From Rhizopus sp. PT2906 (lineage: Eukaryota; Mucoromycota; Mucoromycetes; Mucorales; Rhizopodaceae), in the NCBI GenBank assembly GCA_025529335.1, contig JAMYHX010000157.1, positions 29,157-93,156 on the forward strand: a stretch of 64,000 nt of DNA, read 5' to 3'. Numbering within the stretch: the first letter of the stretch is position 1; each line of letters starts with the position of its first letter. A model generated the notes under the pieces. The model searched no databases and had not been told where the DNA came from. It saw only the letters and a list, made by a program, of their open reading frames with translations. Below are positions 34,664-46,700 of this stretch, in pieces. The translations under genes were made by a program, and so were the position numbers.

Positions 34664-37600
34664 CTTTTCAAATATTTACTTGTTAACTTTGGAAGCTTTA
34701 TCTCTGATGCTTGTATGTATTCTTGAAGCTCGGTTAATGTAGCTGTAAATGATGTCTTTTTTGAAAGTTTGTGTGGTAACTGCTGTACTTCTATCCTCTT
34801 CAAATAAGTTCTTAAATAAGAGTTGGGATTATAGACGTGAAGAGCAGCAAGGTTGCCCATGATATCACTGGATAATAGCTGTATTAATTGATTGATCCAT
34901 TGAGACGGTACTTCATTGTTATTTGAGAACAAAGTACAATCAATCAACACTTCAAAGGACTTGTTTGAGGATGCTTCCAATATCTGTAATAAATCAAGTT
35001 ATTAAAGTATAACTCCTTTTAAGATCAAAACCTTACTTGTAATATATGATAGATGAGTAATTCAAAGTCTATATTATCAACATCGATATGACGCAGAATC
35101 AAGTAATGTACACGTCGACCAGCCTTTGAGATACCTCCTTCATAAAAGATGTTTTTGGAAGCAATGGACTCTACGCTTCGATGGTTATTGCGTCGTATGA
35201 AGTCCGAATAGATCTGGTTAGAGGCAGCAAAGATGTAGTTCTTTGAAGGCAATGACTCTTTCTTTCGCAGTTCCGGAGGACGACCCAGTTGGGCAAGTAT
35301 GTTTGCAAATTTATCAAATTCACGTTTCCAAGCAGTGAGTGATTCTTGATCATGGCTTCGGTTTAACTTTCGTATGGCCAAATCTCGTGATATACGTTCC
35401 ATATTGTCAGCCAGCACTTGATGAAGTAACACATAATCTTCTTCCGTCAGTTCATAGGCCTCTGTTGGTCGTTCGTTTCTTGGTTCGGACGGCATGGTTG
35501 ATATCTCGCGCAGGAAATTGGCTACTTTATAAATGTTGTTGGTCAAAAAGTCGTTTAGAACAATCATGTAGGTTTCTTTTGCTCCAAAAAGGACATTGTT
35601 GGCAAGATTTTGTATCACTTTGGTAGCTATCAGATACCCACGACGCATCTCACGTGAGTTGAGCTGTGCGGTCTTTGTCACACCGTCGATCTCGGGTGAA
35701 ACGATGACTGGGCAAAAGAACCGTAAGAAGATAAAGGAGCCCACGGCGGTGTATCTGGCTTCAGGGAATCGTTCGCGGACAGACATGGCGATGTAGGAGC
35801 AAATCTCGCGAAAGGACAGAGGAGCAAGGTCAACCGAGTTACAGATAGCTTGCAAGAACAACTCGGTCACCTCAATGACGTTTTGTCTATTCCTATTGCC
35901 GTCTTCGTTGGGTAATAATTTCGACGGGTCTAGTTCAAAGCATCTGCTCTCCCTAGAAAGCTCAGAGAGCTTTTGGAATACAGGTGACAACACAGCCTTG
36001 ACGTATTCAGCACCATTGTCTTTTGCAAACACAGAGAGTAAGCGAGTGGCAATACTTGTTCTTCTAAACAAATCAGTCTCATTATCTAAATCATGTTAAT
36101 GTATTGCTCTGACGGTTACTTGCATTACATTTTATTTACCTGTGGTATCAATTTCTTTTTGAATGACTGTCTTGAGCAGTTGCATTATCTTGTTTCTTGA
36201 TGAATAACAAGCATACAGAGCATTAGCACAATCATCAATTTCAGAAGAAGGGCACACCTCGCAGAGTGATTTGGTAACATCCAGATCAGAATTTATCAGT
36301 ATATCAATCAGTTTTTCATATCTATCAGTCATCACTGTTTCTGCCAAATTCTCAAACTCTGTTCCTTGATTTAAAATATTGGCTAGTACTTCCATGAAAG
36401 CAGTACGAGTGCTGGTATCCTCATGGTAACCCATGGAAAAAGAATACTTTAGACCGGCATCCACATTGGCACTTAGTAAATTGGAAAGAGCCAGAATAGT
36501 ATAGTTCTTTAGAGGTTCTATACCGGATTCCTAACATAAAATTAGTTGTCATGTATAATGGACAATCATGTATATTATTTACTGTTCTAAATTCAACACT
36601 GCTTCGAGATTGAGCAGAGGAGCCTAGCTCAGACAGACGGCAACGATTGAGTACTTTGAAAAAGAAGGTAAAATACTTGAAGAAAATTTTGCTTTTCGCA
36701 ATCATTGCGTTTGATTCCTGTAGTGACTCCACCGGTTGAAGGGGAAGCTGATGAAGTAAAGCCACGATAGTCTTTAAGCAGGCAACATCCAAATCCTGCT
36801 GGAGCTTCTCTAACTGAGATGGGTCATTTGAAGGTAACTGAGATGTTGACAGATAAGGCTTCTATGCAAGGGGGTTGGTATTTATTTTTGATAGTGTTTT
36901 CGTTGTTACCTTTGCCAATGTATAATCACTGATCCACTCAGCAATTATTTCCAACAGTTTGTTTCTTAACCTGAACTCTTGTCTAATGGTGACTCGATCC
37001 TTTTTGAGCATCAGTACTTCAATCAGATGACACAGTTTGATCTTCATCTTGATTGATCCAGTATCTGTTGTAAGCCTATTGACATAAACAGTACACAGAC
37101 TAATAAGGGTACTAAAATCGACCATAAACAAACTTTCTGATTTATCTGTTAAACGATCCAAAACGAGTTTCAACACCGAGATGGCTTGTTCGACAAAGAG
37201 TGTATATCGAGGTTCGCATATGGGCTCACTCTTATTGGCTTGGGAGAAGCATTGTGTTAGGGTATCTTCTAAGCAGCGAAACATGGTGTGGTATAAAGCA
37301 GGTGATAAGTCGTTTCCAAGAATTTCTCTGACCCATTCTCTGACTAGCAAATTATCACAGGCCAGCAAATCCACCATCTCTACGAGAAATTTATCTACCA
37401 ACACGGCTGACTCTGGTACATAACGTATCCCGCTACTGTGTACAGTACCACTACTGCTGCTGATCTGACTGTTGAGCAATTCTTCATTTTGAGCAGTCAT
37501 CAGACACACACCGCCCAAGGCTGCGAGAAAACCAGCATAATTCTGCCATTCTGCCGCTCGCTTTTCATCTAGATACTCTACACGATTTGTAATTGTAACG

Positions 37601-40481
37601 GTACTAGTTGAACCAGTATGCCGATTTGACGTATTTCTCAACTTATCCTGCCAGCCGGTACCCTTTCGATTCACTTCTGAAGTGTCATCTCTACTTTCTT
37701 CAGGTGGACGAACGATAAGTGGCGTCATCAGTTTCCATCTTTTCCATGCTTCTTCCCAAGCACTCAACATGCCTGGAGAGCCATGTGTGGCCATACGTAG
37801 CAATCGTCGAATACGACGCTGCTGCGATTTTCTACCTATTACCACATTGGTGTCTTCAATCAGCTTGGTATAACATGCCATGTTCTCCACAAAGATTGTG
37901 GACGAAGGCTGATACTCCTCAAAACTTTCTGTCAGTCCAACTTCTGTACATATCAAGGCAAAGCATTCAATGGCAATCGTGCATATGTTGGTGTCTGAGG
38001 AGCAGAGCATCACTAGTAGTGCCACTTCAAGCGCTATAGAAGCTTGTCGCCTTTCTTTTGCATCAGCGCCTCTTGCTGCTACACTGCGATGCTGTTGTAA
38101 AAACTCATTGCGCAATGTGAGTAAACGTCTCAAGAGGTCCAAAAGAGCTCTCAATTCTTTGTCTCTTTCTGCCAGAATTTGTTTTGCAAGCGTATATAAC
38201 ACCTCGGACGATAACTTCCAGAATACTTCCATTACGTGGTTTGATGGTCCCCATGACAAGATATAGTTGGGCGCATGAAGTTTGGCTAAACAGTCAGCTG
38301 CTGCTTCCCTGATGGAAGGGTTAGGATCGCTGACGTAATTGGTAATGGCAATCATCAGAGAAGCATTTTGTTCATATCTGTCTGAATCATCGCCCTATAG
38401 ACAAAAGGTAAGCAATAAAAAGAGAAATAACATAATTTGTTTACCAAAACAGCAAACTGTGGATCTGTTTGATATAAATGTAAAACATCCAGAATGAGTT
38501 CAAACCGCTCAGGTGGAATCGCGGATGTATCTCTTCTCGGACGCATACCCTTTCGTGAAGACTGACTAGCTGTATCTGATTTTTCTCTAACTTCGCGACT
38601 ATAAAATTCCAAAAACAGAGTACGAATACGACAACAGAGCGAATTGTGTAGGGTGGACACAGGTGGAACCCAAGGTAGCTTATTTTCTTCAGATGCTATT
38701 GCCACTGCTGCCTTGACCATGCTTACTTTAAAGAGAGTAGGTGCAGAAAATTCAAAGCAGGCTGGAATAATCGTATTCACTGTTCGTTCAACATCCAATC
38801 GAAAAAGGGCCACAATACAATCTGCCATCAGAGACTGGTAATCAATGTAAACGCCCAAGCTATTGTTACGACCATCGATACCAATGGGTCGATGAGGGTC
38901 AAACAACTTTTCAACCAGTTCATTTTCAATATCAGGCACAATTTGACGAAGGGCTGTCGTATCATCTTTTGCAATATAAGTAGCAGCTCGACAGCAGTCC
39001 ACATAACAAATGGCTGCCAAATCTGCCATACGATCACCTTTCATTGCCTTTCTCAAAGAAGCCAAGAATGCAGACTAGAGATAATGAGTTTAGAATGAAT
39101 GTAGATAAACAATATCCTTTACCTTCTTATTATTCGCACTTCCTGACACAGTTGTAGAAAGCATGATGTCCGGACAGAGTATGAGTAACATCATCTGAAC
39201 TGGCCAATATACTGCCTTTTTCTTTGCTGTATCTGCTAATGAGTTGAATATATCAAATAATATTTCGGGTGATCCTTCTAATCTTTTTTGACTACGAGAA
39301 AGCATCATAAATTCTGATGTATAACTCTCTATCCAACTCCAAATGGCTCCTCTCAAAGCCATAGCTACCAATTGCTGTGTTGTCTTTTTCAAATGTAGAG
39401 TAGATGTACAGAGTTCTATAGATAACCAAGTAAGGACATAGATTCGATCGGTTTACTATCTACGTTCTCTCTTCATTTACCTGTCAAAATCATACTCAAT
39501 CGTTTTGAGTTTAAAGATGAACATTCGATAATGGCAATATCAATCACTTCTGGTGATTCATCGGCGGCTGATGTCAAACACATAATCCTTGACTTGAACT
39601 TGCTAAACACGATGTTCCAGTTACTTGCACTGACATAGGACAATATACGACAGACAGCCTGATAAATATCATTACATAACGGATGCTTTTGTTCCAAGAC
39701 AGCTACTGCTCTCGTTCCATTGGCTACAAGTCCATGTTCACGATCTTCAAGTGTTCCAACTTGTGATAAATAACGAGACATGACATTGATTATGTGTTTT
39801 GCTAAAGCATTATCAAGTGGTGGTGGATCATTGGGTGCAGGTGGTATACCCTCAGGTAGCTCCCAAACATCTGTGTCTGTACGTATCAGATTGGGCCGTC
39901 TTCTTGACTGTTCTTGTGAAACCTGATTTTGTTTCCAACAATGTTGCATACAAGCAGCGAGTATGCGAATCATGAATAGCTGTGACTGTAATAAGTGGAA
40001 GTAGCTGTCATCATTCCTTGGAAGTGTATTAGGCTATAAAAAGAGTGGGGTTGGTCAATGTAAGCTACTTTATGTTGGTCTAACCTTTGACATATTTTCA
40101 AGCATAGTCATGATGGTGCTTGCAATAATGGATAATCTATATTTTGATAGTTCAATCAATGCTGCCACTATGTTATTCTGTATCAGTCATTTGTAAAAGT
40201 CACAAAAAGCTTATTATCATACCTCTGACGTCAGGTGAATGATAAATATATATATAAAAAAAAAAAAGAATAGATTAGTTAAAAAAGAGAGCTTGTTTAA
40301 TGTGTATAATTACGATTGTTGAATTAAGGGATCGTGTTGTAATGAGTCATTCTCAGTGTCATTTGTAGTTGGTAACTATATAGAAACAATATTAACATAT
40401 ATATAAACATAATGTGTCATACTTTACTCTAACTGCTATTCTATTTACTAAACTTAGAATAAGTCTAGTGTCTGTGCTCAT
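31667..40481 (-). CDS. Neurofibromin/Ira-type Ras GTPase-activating protein
   Basis: Negative regulator of Ras. I join 18 exons: 40481-40428, 40375-40314, 40222-40204 (tentative), 40177-40085, 40033-39481, 39415-39123, 39074-38445, 38394-36910, 36861-36583, 36530-36140, 36085-35037, 34983-34680, 34596-34286, 34231-34012, 33961-33696, 33638-32978, 32909-31985 and 31928-31667. This gives about 2618 aa, close to animal NF1 (about 2800). The N-terminal half is HEAT/ARM-like helical repeats. The GAP domain begins near residue 1290 with LFRRTSIATRLLSVFA (arginine-finger loop) and includes AVGSFIFLRFFCPVIVSPE and IQNLANNVLFGAKE. A Sec14/PH-like module follows (GRRVHYLILRHIDVDNIDFE, FEVLIDCTLFS), then more helical repeats. 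The 19-nt third exon uses a GTGACT donor and could be drawn differently. Confidence 0.93.
34625..34663. repeat. 39-nt T homopolymer in a neurofibromin intron
   Basis: Pure T run on the plus strand (A on the coding strand) between exons 12 and 13 of the RasGAP gene. Its length is likely unstable and may be misassembled. Confidence 0.95.
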
Positions 40482-40991
40482 TGTTGTAATAAGTCAAGAA
40501 ACAAAGAGAAAAAGAAAGAGAGAGAGAAGATGATTTTCTTCTACTTTAAAGCTCTTTAATTGATTCCTCTTCTTTGTATTAGCTTCAATAAACCAAAAAA
40601 AGAAAAAAGAAAAAGTAAAATGGAAAACAAGTTTGGTAAAAAATAAAGTAACGCTACACAGCACAATCTGAAGTCCAAAAAGGGTCTTTTTTCAAATTCA
40701 ACCAAAGTAAAAATTTCTAAGAATTGAAACTATTATAAAAGAGAAAAGTTTAAAGTTTAGTCATTGTCATTGATTCATTATACATAAAAAGGAAATAAAA
40801 GAAAAGAACAAAGAGGAGCGTATTTCGTAATTAGTTTACATTGTAATACAAAGTATTATAAAATTAAAAAAAGCTACCTTTCTCTCGACAATAGAACCGG
40901 AATATTATTATATCCTTATTATTATTATTGAATATATAAACACTTGGTTTTTATTATTCTTTTTCTTTCTTCTTATTCATTTCTGTTTATC
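40482..40991. other. Divergent intergenic region (neurofibromin / M13 peptidase)
   Basis: A/T-rich with several short purine tracts. The segment 40944-40991 is T/C-rich and serves as the leader of the peptidase. No other gene is seen. Confidence 0.5.
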
Positions 40992-43583
40992 ATGGCAGCT
41001 GGTGCTCTTTTACATAGTCTTACTGCTCATTCAACTCATCTTTTGGCTCGTACTACCAACAATACATGCAGTTCCCACGTTTGTCAATCTGTTGCTTCTT
41101 CTATTCTAAAGGACATTGATATGAATATGGATCCATGCAGTGACTTTTATCAATACACTTGTATGATTATCGATCCTTAATTGATTATTCAACTAATACA
41201 CATTCATAGGCGGTGGTTGGATAAAGACTCACCCTATTCCTCCTTCTGACCCAAGTAAGCTACGTTGCACAGAGAGGTGAAACATTTACTAACTTTTATG
41301 CCAGGCGTCGGCACATTTACCGATCTCCGTAATGCTAACCTTGATAGTCTTCAACAATTGCTTCAAGGCACCTACGACGATTTACTCACTGGAGTTGACC
41401 CTAATTCGGGGTTTTTGAATGAGACGGAAAAGGAGCAGGATAGGAGCAACTTTAACAAGATAAAGATGTATTATGATGCATGTATGGATGAGGTGACCGT
41501 TGACCATCTTGGACCGACACCCATGTTTCCTGATATCGCTCAAGTGCTCAAAAGTCTAGGATATTCTCCAGGCGCGGATGATGGTCGATTTAGTCTTGAA
41601 CATGCGCATGCCTTGACGGATGCTTTGATCGAATTAAACTCGCAGGGTGTTGGCAACCTGGTATCATTTGATGTGGGCATAGACGACAAAAATCCCGAAA
41701 AGTATGCCATCTTCTTAAACCAACCAAGCTTAAGTTTGCCTTCTCGGGAATATTACAAACAGCCGGATCTCATCGCCCAGTACCGTAACGGCTTGATCTC
41801 TGTGGTTACTGCCATTCTTGGTGATGTCGCAGGCGACTCGAGTAGATTGCGTATTGAAAAACTCACTGAAAACAAGTTACCTGTACTTGGCGCCGTGGAT
41901 ATAGAAGCTATGGTGGACAGGTTCATTGAATTTGAAACACAGCTTGCTAGTATATCACTTCCCATGTAAGATAAACAAGTGAAGAAAAAAAAATCAAAAG
42001 CTTACTTTGATTTTCATTAGCGATGAGCTACAAGATCCTTTGGCAGTCTATAATCCAATGACGGTTGGCGAGTTACATCAAAAATATCCGATTGCAGACT
42101 GGTTCCGAACTCTTCGTCATTTTGTGCCTAATGACGCCTCTTTGCCTGATAACGTGATCGTGACCTCTCCCAGTTACTTGAAGGAATTAACAGATTGGTT
42201 GGTCAACAGCCAGACACGTCCCGATGGTACGTCTACCCAGGCCATCCGTGAATACTTTATCATCAGAATCATCTTGTCCAATATTCACAGCATCGACAAG
42301 AAGACAAGAGACCTCCATCGGGAAACGATCGGCAAGCTTGTCAATGGTGCAACCGAAGCTCCGCCCCGAAGCCGCGAGTGTGTAGCAAGCACAAGTGGTG
42401 CCTTTGGTCAACTGTTGGGCCGATATTTTGTCATGAAGTCATTTGGTGGCGAACCACAGCGAAAGCAGGTTTCTGCATTTATTGAGAATCTTCTGTCGGC
42501 TTGGTCCGGAAGATTAAAGCAGAGCGATTGGTTGGACATTGAAACACGTACGCGTGCATTAGAAAAGGTAAACGCATTGTCATTTCTTTTTTTAGGGGGA
42601 AGCTCTAACTTTTTTTGGGGGCGGATCATATAGGTCAAAAAACTCACGCATCAAGAAGCCTACAGTATTATTAGTCCTGATGACCGATCGCCTAATTCTC
42701 TTCAAAACTATTACTCGGGTATAGAAATCAAAGAAAAAGATTACTATGGAAACCAAAAATCTGTAATGATGTCAGAATTCAAGAAAGAGTGGAGTAGGAT
42801 AGAAGAAAAAGTAAACAAGGATGACTGGTTCATGACACCTCATGAAGTGAATGCTTATTACTCTCCCAACTTTAACAAGGTAAAAGCATTACTATTCTTT
42901 AGTTTGTTGTTATTTACCTTTTTCATATAGATTGTTATTCCTGCAGGAATCTTACAGGCTCCATTCTATCATACAGACCTACCTTCCTATATCAACTATG
43001 GTGGTATTGGTGCAGTCATTGGCCATGAAATCACTGTACGTGATAATTGCAAAAAGAACGCATACACTTTTATTAACACGCTTTCTAGCATGCTTTTGAT
43101 AACGCAGGTCGTCTTTATGATGGAGAAGGCCGCTTAAACACTTGGTGGACAGACGCAACCACATCTGCATTTGAAAGCAGATCTCAATGCTTTATCAACC
43201 AGTATAATCAATTCTCTATTCAAGGCCCTGATAAAACCAACTACTCTGTCAATGGAAAGATGACACTTGGTGAAAACCTCGCAGATAACGGTGGTCTTCA
43301 TGCCGCCTACGCAGCCATGAAAAAGACGCTTACAGAGGATAGCCCGATTGTCTTGCCCGGCCTTGAAAAATATACTCCAGAACAGCTATTTTTCATCAAC
43401 TTTGGTAGAATATGGTGTAACAACATGCGTCCTGAACTATCCGTTCAACGTGTTCGTACCGACGTACATTCGCCTAATAGTGTTCGTGTCAATGGTGCTG
43501 TTCAAAATAGTGCTGAATTTGCTCAAGCATTTCAATGTCCTCAAAAGCCGATGAATCCTTCCAACAAATGCCAAATCTGGTAA
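40992..43583 (+). CDS. M13 family zinc metallopeptidase (neprilysin/ECE-like)
   Basis: Zinc endopeptidase of the neprilysin family, normally acting on peptides at membranes or outside the cell. Exons 40992-41160, 41210-41254, 41305-41965, 42021-42567, 42634-42879, 42931-43035 and 43089-43583 give about 755 aa. Visible marks: the early cysteines and MDPCSDFYQYTCGGW (completed by splicing), NAYYSPNFNKIVIPAGILQ, the zinc site HEITH divided by an intron between T and H, the third ligand motif GENLADNGGL, and the C-terminal CQIW. No clear N-terminal transmembrane anchor precedes the catalytic unit, although the first 20 residues are mildly hydrophobic. Only an unusual non-ATG extension would add a hydrophobic leader. 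Secretion is therefore uncertain. Confidence 0.93.
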
Positions 43584-43732
43584 AGCTGATTTCTCTTTCA
43601 TTGAATAAAAAATGGCCACATAGAGCATTATATAGTACAAACATTGGAATTCTTTTTTTATTTTTCTAAAGAACAAAAATAAGTGCATGTATGTGACAAG
43701 TGTATAAACATTAATTTAAACAAAGATATCTT

Positions 43733-46700
43733 CTAATGAAACGGAGATTGAGACCGGTACTGTCCTTGAGGAGGATAGCCAACAACAGAGCCTGGTGCCG
43801 GTGAATGATAAGGTGGTATGGGACTAAATGCAGGTGATGCTACCCTTGATGGCTGGAACGGATTAGAGTATTTACTTTGCTGACTATAATATGAACTTTG
43901 GCTGCGCTCGGAACGACGAGAGCCCACAGAGGCGCTGTCATCAAAGTAGTTACCATTGTTCATATCTTCATACATGCTACGCTCATACTCATCCCACGTC
44001 ATCACAGGTATAGACTTGCGATCAAATTTACCCTCGTCGGCCATCACCAACTTCTTGCCCTTTTCGCCCATGACCACACGTGTGTTACCCCATGAGAAAT
44101 CGTCAAAGTGCCAGTAAGAATAGATAGGAATAGCGAATGAGAATACAGGAATAGCCAAGATGGATACAATCATCCATGCAATATGTTCCCACTTGCGACG
44201 TAACAAAAAGATGAGCGCCTGAAGTCCATAGACGCCAGCGATGGTAATGATAGACATTATGGGCACGCCTGAAGTTGACGTGGCTAATGAGTAAATAAGA
44301 TAGATGAGGTATCCGACAATAGCAGGTTGAACCAGGGTACTCAGTAAGTCGAGCATGACAACAAAACGCATAGAGAAACAACAAAAGCCACAGAGCTGAG
44401 GCAAAAAGACAAGTTCTCCCAAGTTGTGAATTGTAGAGTTGATCCAACGACGACGCTGGGAGAGCAATACGCTCCATTGGTCTGGTGCGTTGGTTGCACA
44501 CTTGGCATCAGAGACAAACTTGGTCTTGTAGTTGGGGAAATGCTTGAGGATCAGTGTTGTTAGATAACGATCTTCACCAAGATGTAACAGGTTCTTCTTG
44601 TGCAATGTGTCTACCTTGTTGATGGCATAATCTTGAATGATCTGATTTGAAATAAGCAGTGGCTGATTCTTTTGAGGTGATCGTATACGGTACATACAGA
44701 AACAACCAGGTAAACAGGTCACTGTGCCAAATAACGATTCAAATGCCTTGATCAAGTAGTGGGAAATATAGTATTCATACACTTGAATCATCGTTACCCA
44801 ACTGTCCTTTTCGTTCGAAAGCATCGTTTCTCCACATAGGCCAATGATCTTTGCATCGTGTGTAAATGCTGATACGAGTCGATTCAGACCATCAGGCATG
44901 ACCTCTGTATCGGCGTCAACCATCAGCACATACTCATAAAAACTAGGATTCACACCAATAACATTTTTAATCTGGTGATAAAGCTCTAGCTCCATGGGCG
45001 TCATGGGTGAGTTAAAATGGACCTTGTTCAAAAAGTTCATCAACACTAACTGACTGTCTCGCTTGCCACGATTACCGGGCTTTTGTCGTTCAGTAGGCTT
45101 GCCTACTTTCACCACGACGATGTACGGCACGACGTGACCTTTGACTTCATATAATCCAGAATAAATCTTGCCCATGTTGTGTTGTTTTTGACCTTCACCG
45201 ACCGAGAAGAACGAAAGAGCCTCGGGGTCGACATTGGGGTCGACACCAAGAATGTCAAGGACGATACGAGGCGTAGGACGATCATTACCACCACCAATAA
45301 TCATACCATCACAAATAATAAATAAAAGTTTACGCTTATCGTCATATTGTAGAGAAGCAATCGAATCAATTGTTTTTCGCAACTCGTCTTCACCTTCTGT
45401 ATAGCACGGAATTTGACAAATGACAAATTTTTCGTGTTTTTCAGGATCTCGTCGAGTGCCAAATTGGAGGGCTGCCAAGAACTTGAAGACGATGACCAGA
45501 CAGAGGAAGACAGTGACGATGAGCAGCAGGTACTCTGCAAATAGACAACGTGCCGAGTTACGCTGATCAACAGTGCCGACATAGTATAAATTTCTTAGGC
45601 ATACCTCTTGACGAAGCTTGACATCGGCATCTAGTGGCAATGCATTCCAACTATCGGTAACATCTTGACCGGCCTTCTGGCTAAACAAGGTGACCACTGC
45701 GTTGTCCAGAAAATTGAGTTCAGAGCTATCAGGCTGACTTACACCAGGAGGTAAATCAAATCGACGTCCACCCAGGATATAATACGTCAGATCATACACG
45801 TTACCATTCAAGATGGCCCATTGTCTAGGCGTTGTGATACCAGACATGTCTACAGGATTTTCAGCCTGAGACTTGATATCTTTGGGTGTGAACCCCATGT
45901 TACCAAGCTTATAGTTCTTTCGAAGGTAGGTCATCTTTTCGAAATACCAGTCCGGTCTTGGATCGTTGCTGCTGGGCAAAAAATTGTGGTATTGTGCGTT
46001 TGGATCTGTCAGATTTGCATTAAAGTCTAGAGAGACATACGGACTCACTTGACCATTGACACCCTGACATAGTGCAGATACTTGCACGGGAAATAGTGAA
46101 GAAGCGTCCTTGCCGCCATATTGCAAGATGGCACTTTGAGGTATAACTTGTCCTGCCCAGTGATGAGGAGCATACTTGGTGAGATCAAACACTTCACCGC
46201 GAATCGCTATATAAGCATTATTTTTATCTGCATGGTTTTGCAGTTCGGACGTAGAAAAGACGTCTTGATGAGGACATATCAACGAGCCAAAAAAGACCAA
46301 GAACCAGATGATGAATCCAGAAGTAAGAAGGATAATCATGCAAAGCGTCATCTTTTCTCTCCATGCAATTTGAATATCAGGTCGTTTCATCTTGCCGCAC
46401 TTGACTAGGAATAACGTTGGTATCCACCATGTCATGAACCAGACAAAGTTCAGCCAGTGTCGACGAACACATGACATCTGTTCTTCTTCTTCAGGCGCTT
46501 CTTCTTCTACTACGGCAGTAGGACCCATTTGTTTCATTTCGGGATTCATGTAATAGTCTGAGCCATAGTGCGATTCGGTCTCATTGTAACTATGTGCTTG
46601 TTGTAGATGGTAAAGCTCTTCATTATCTGATAGAAATGACCGTTGATCATCTGTATATATTGAGCCAGGTCCACGAGGAAGTGGTGGGCCTGTTGCTGCT

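Noticed and set aside
40944..40991. Hydrophobic N-terminal extension of the M13 peptidase
   Set aside because: It would need a TTG start; the T/C-rich sequence is better explained as the 5' leader.
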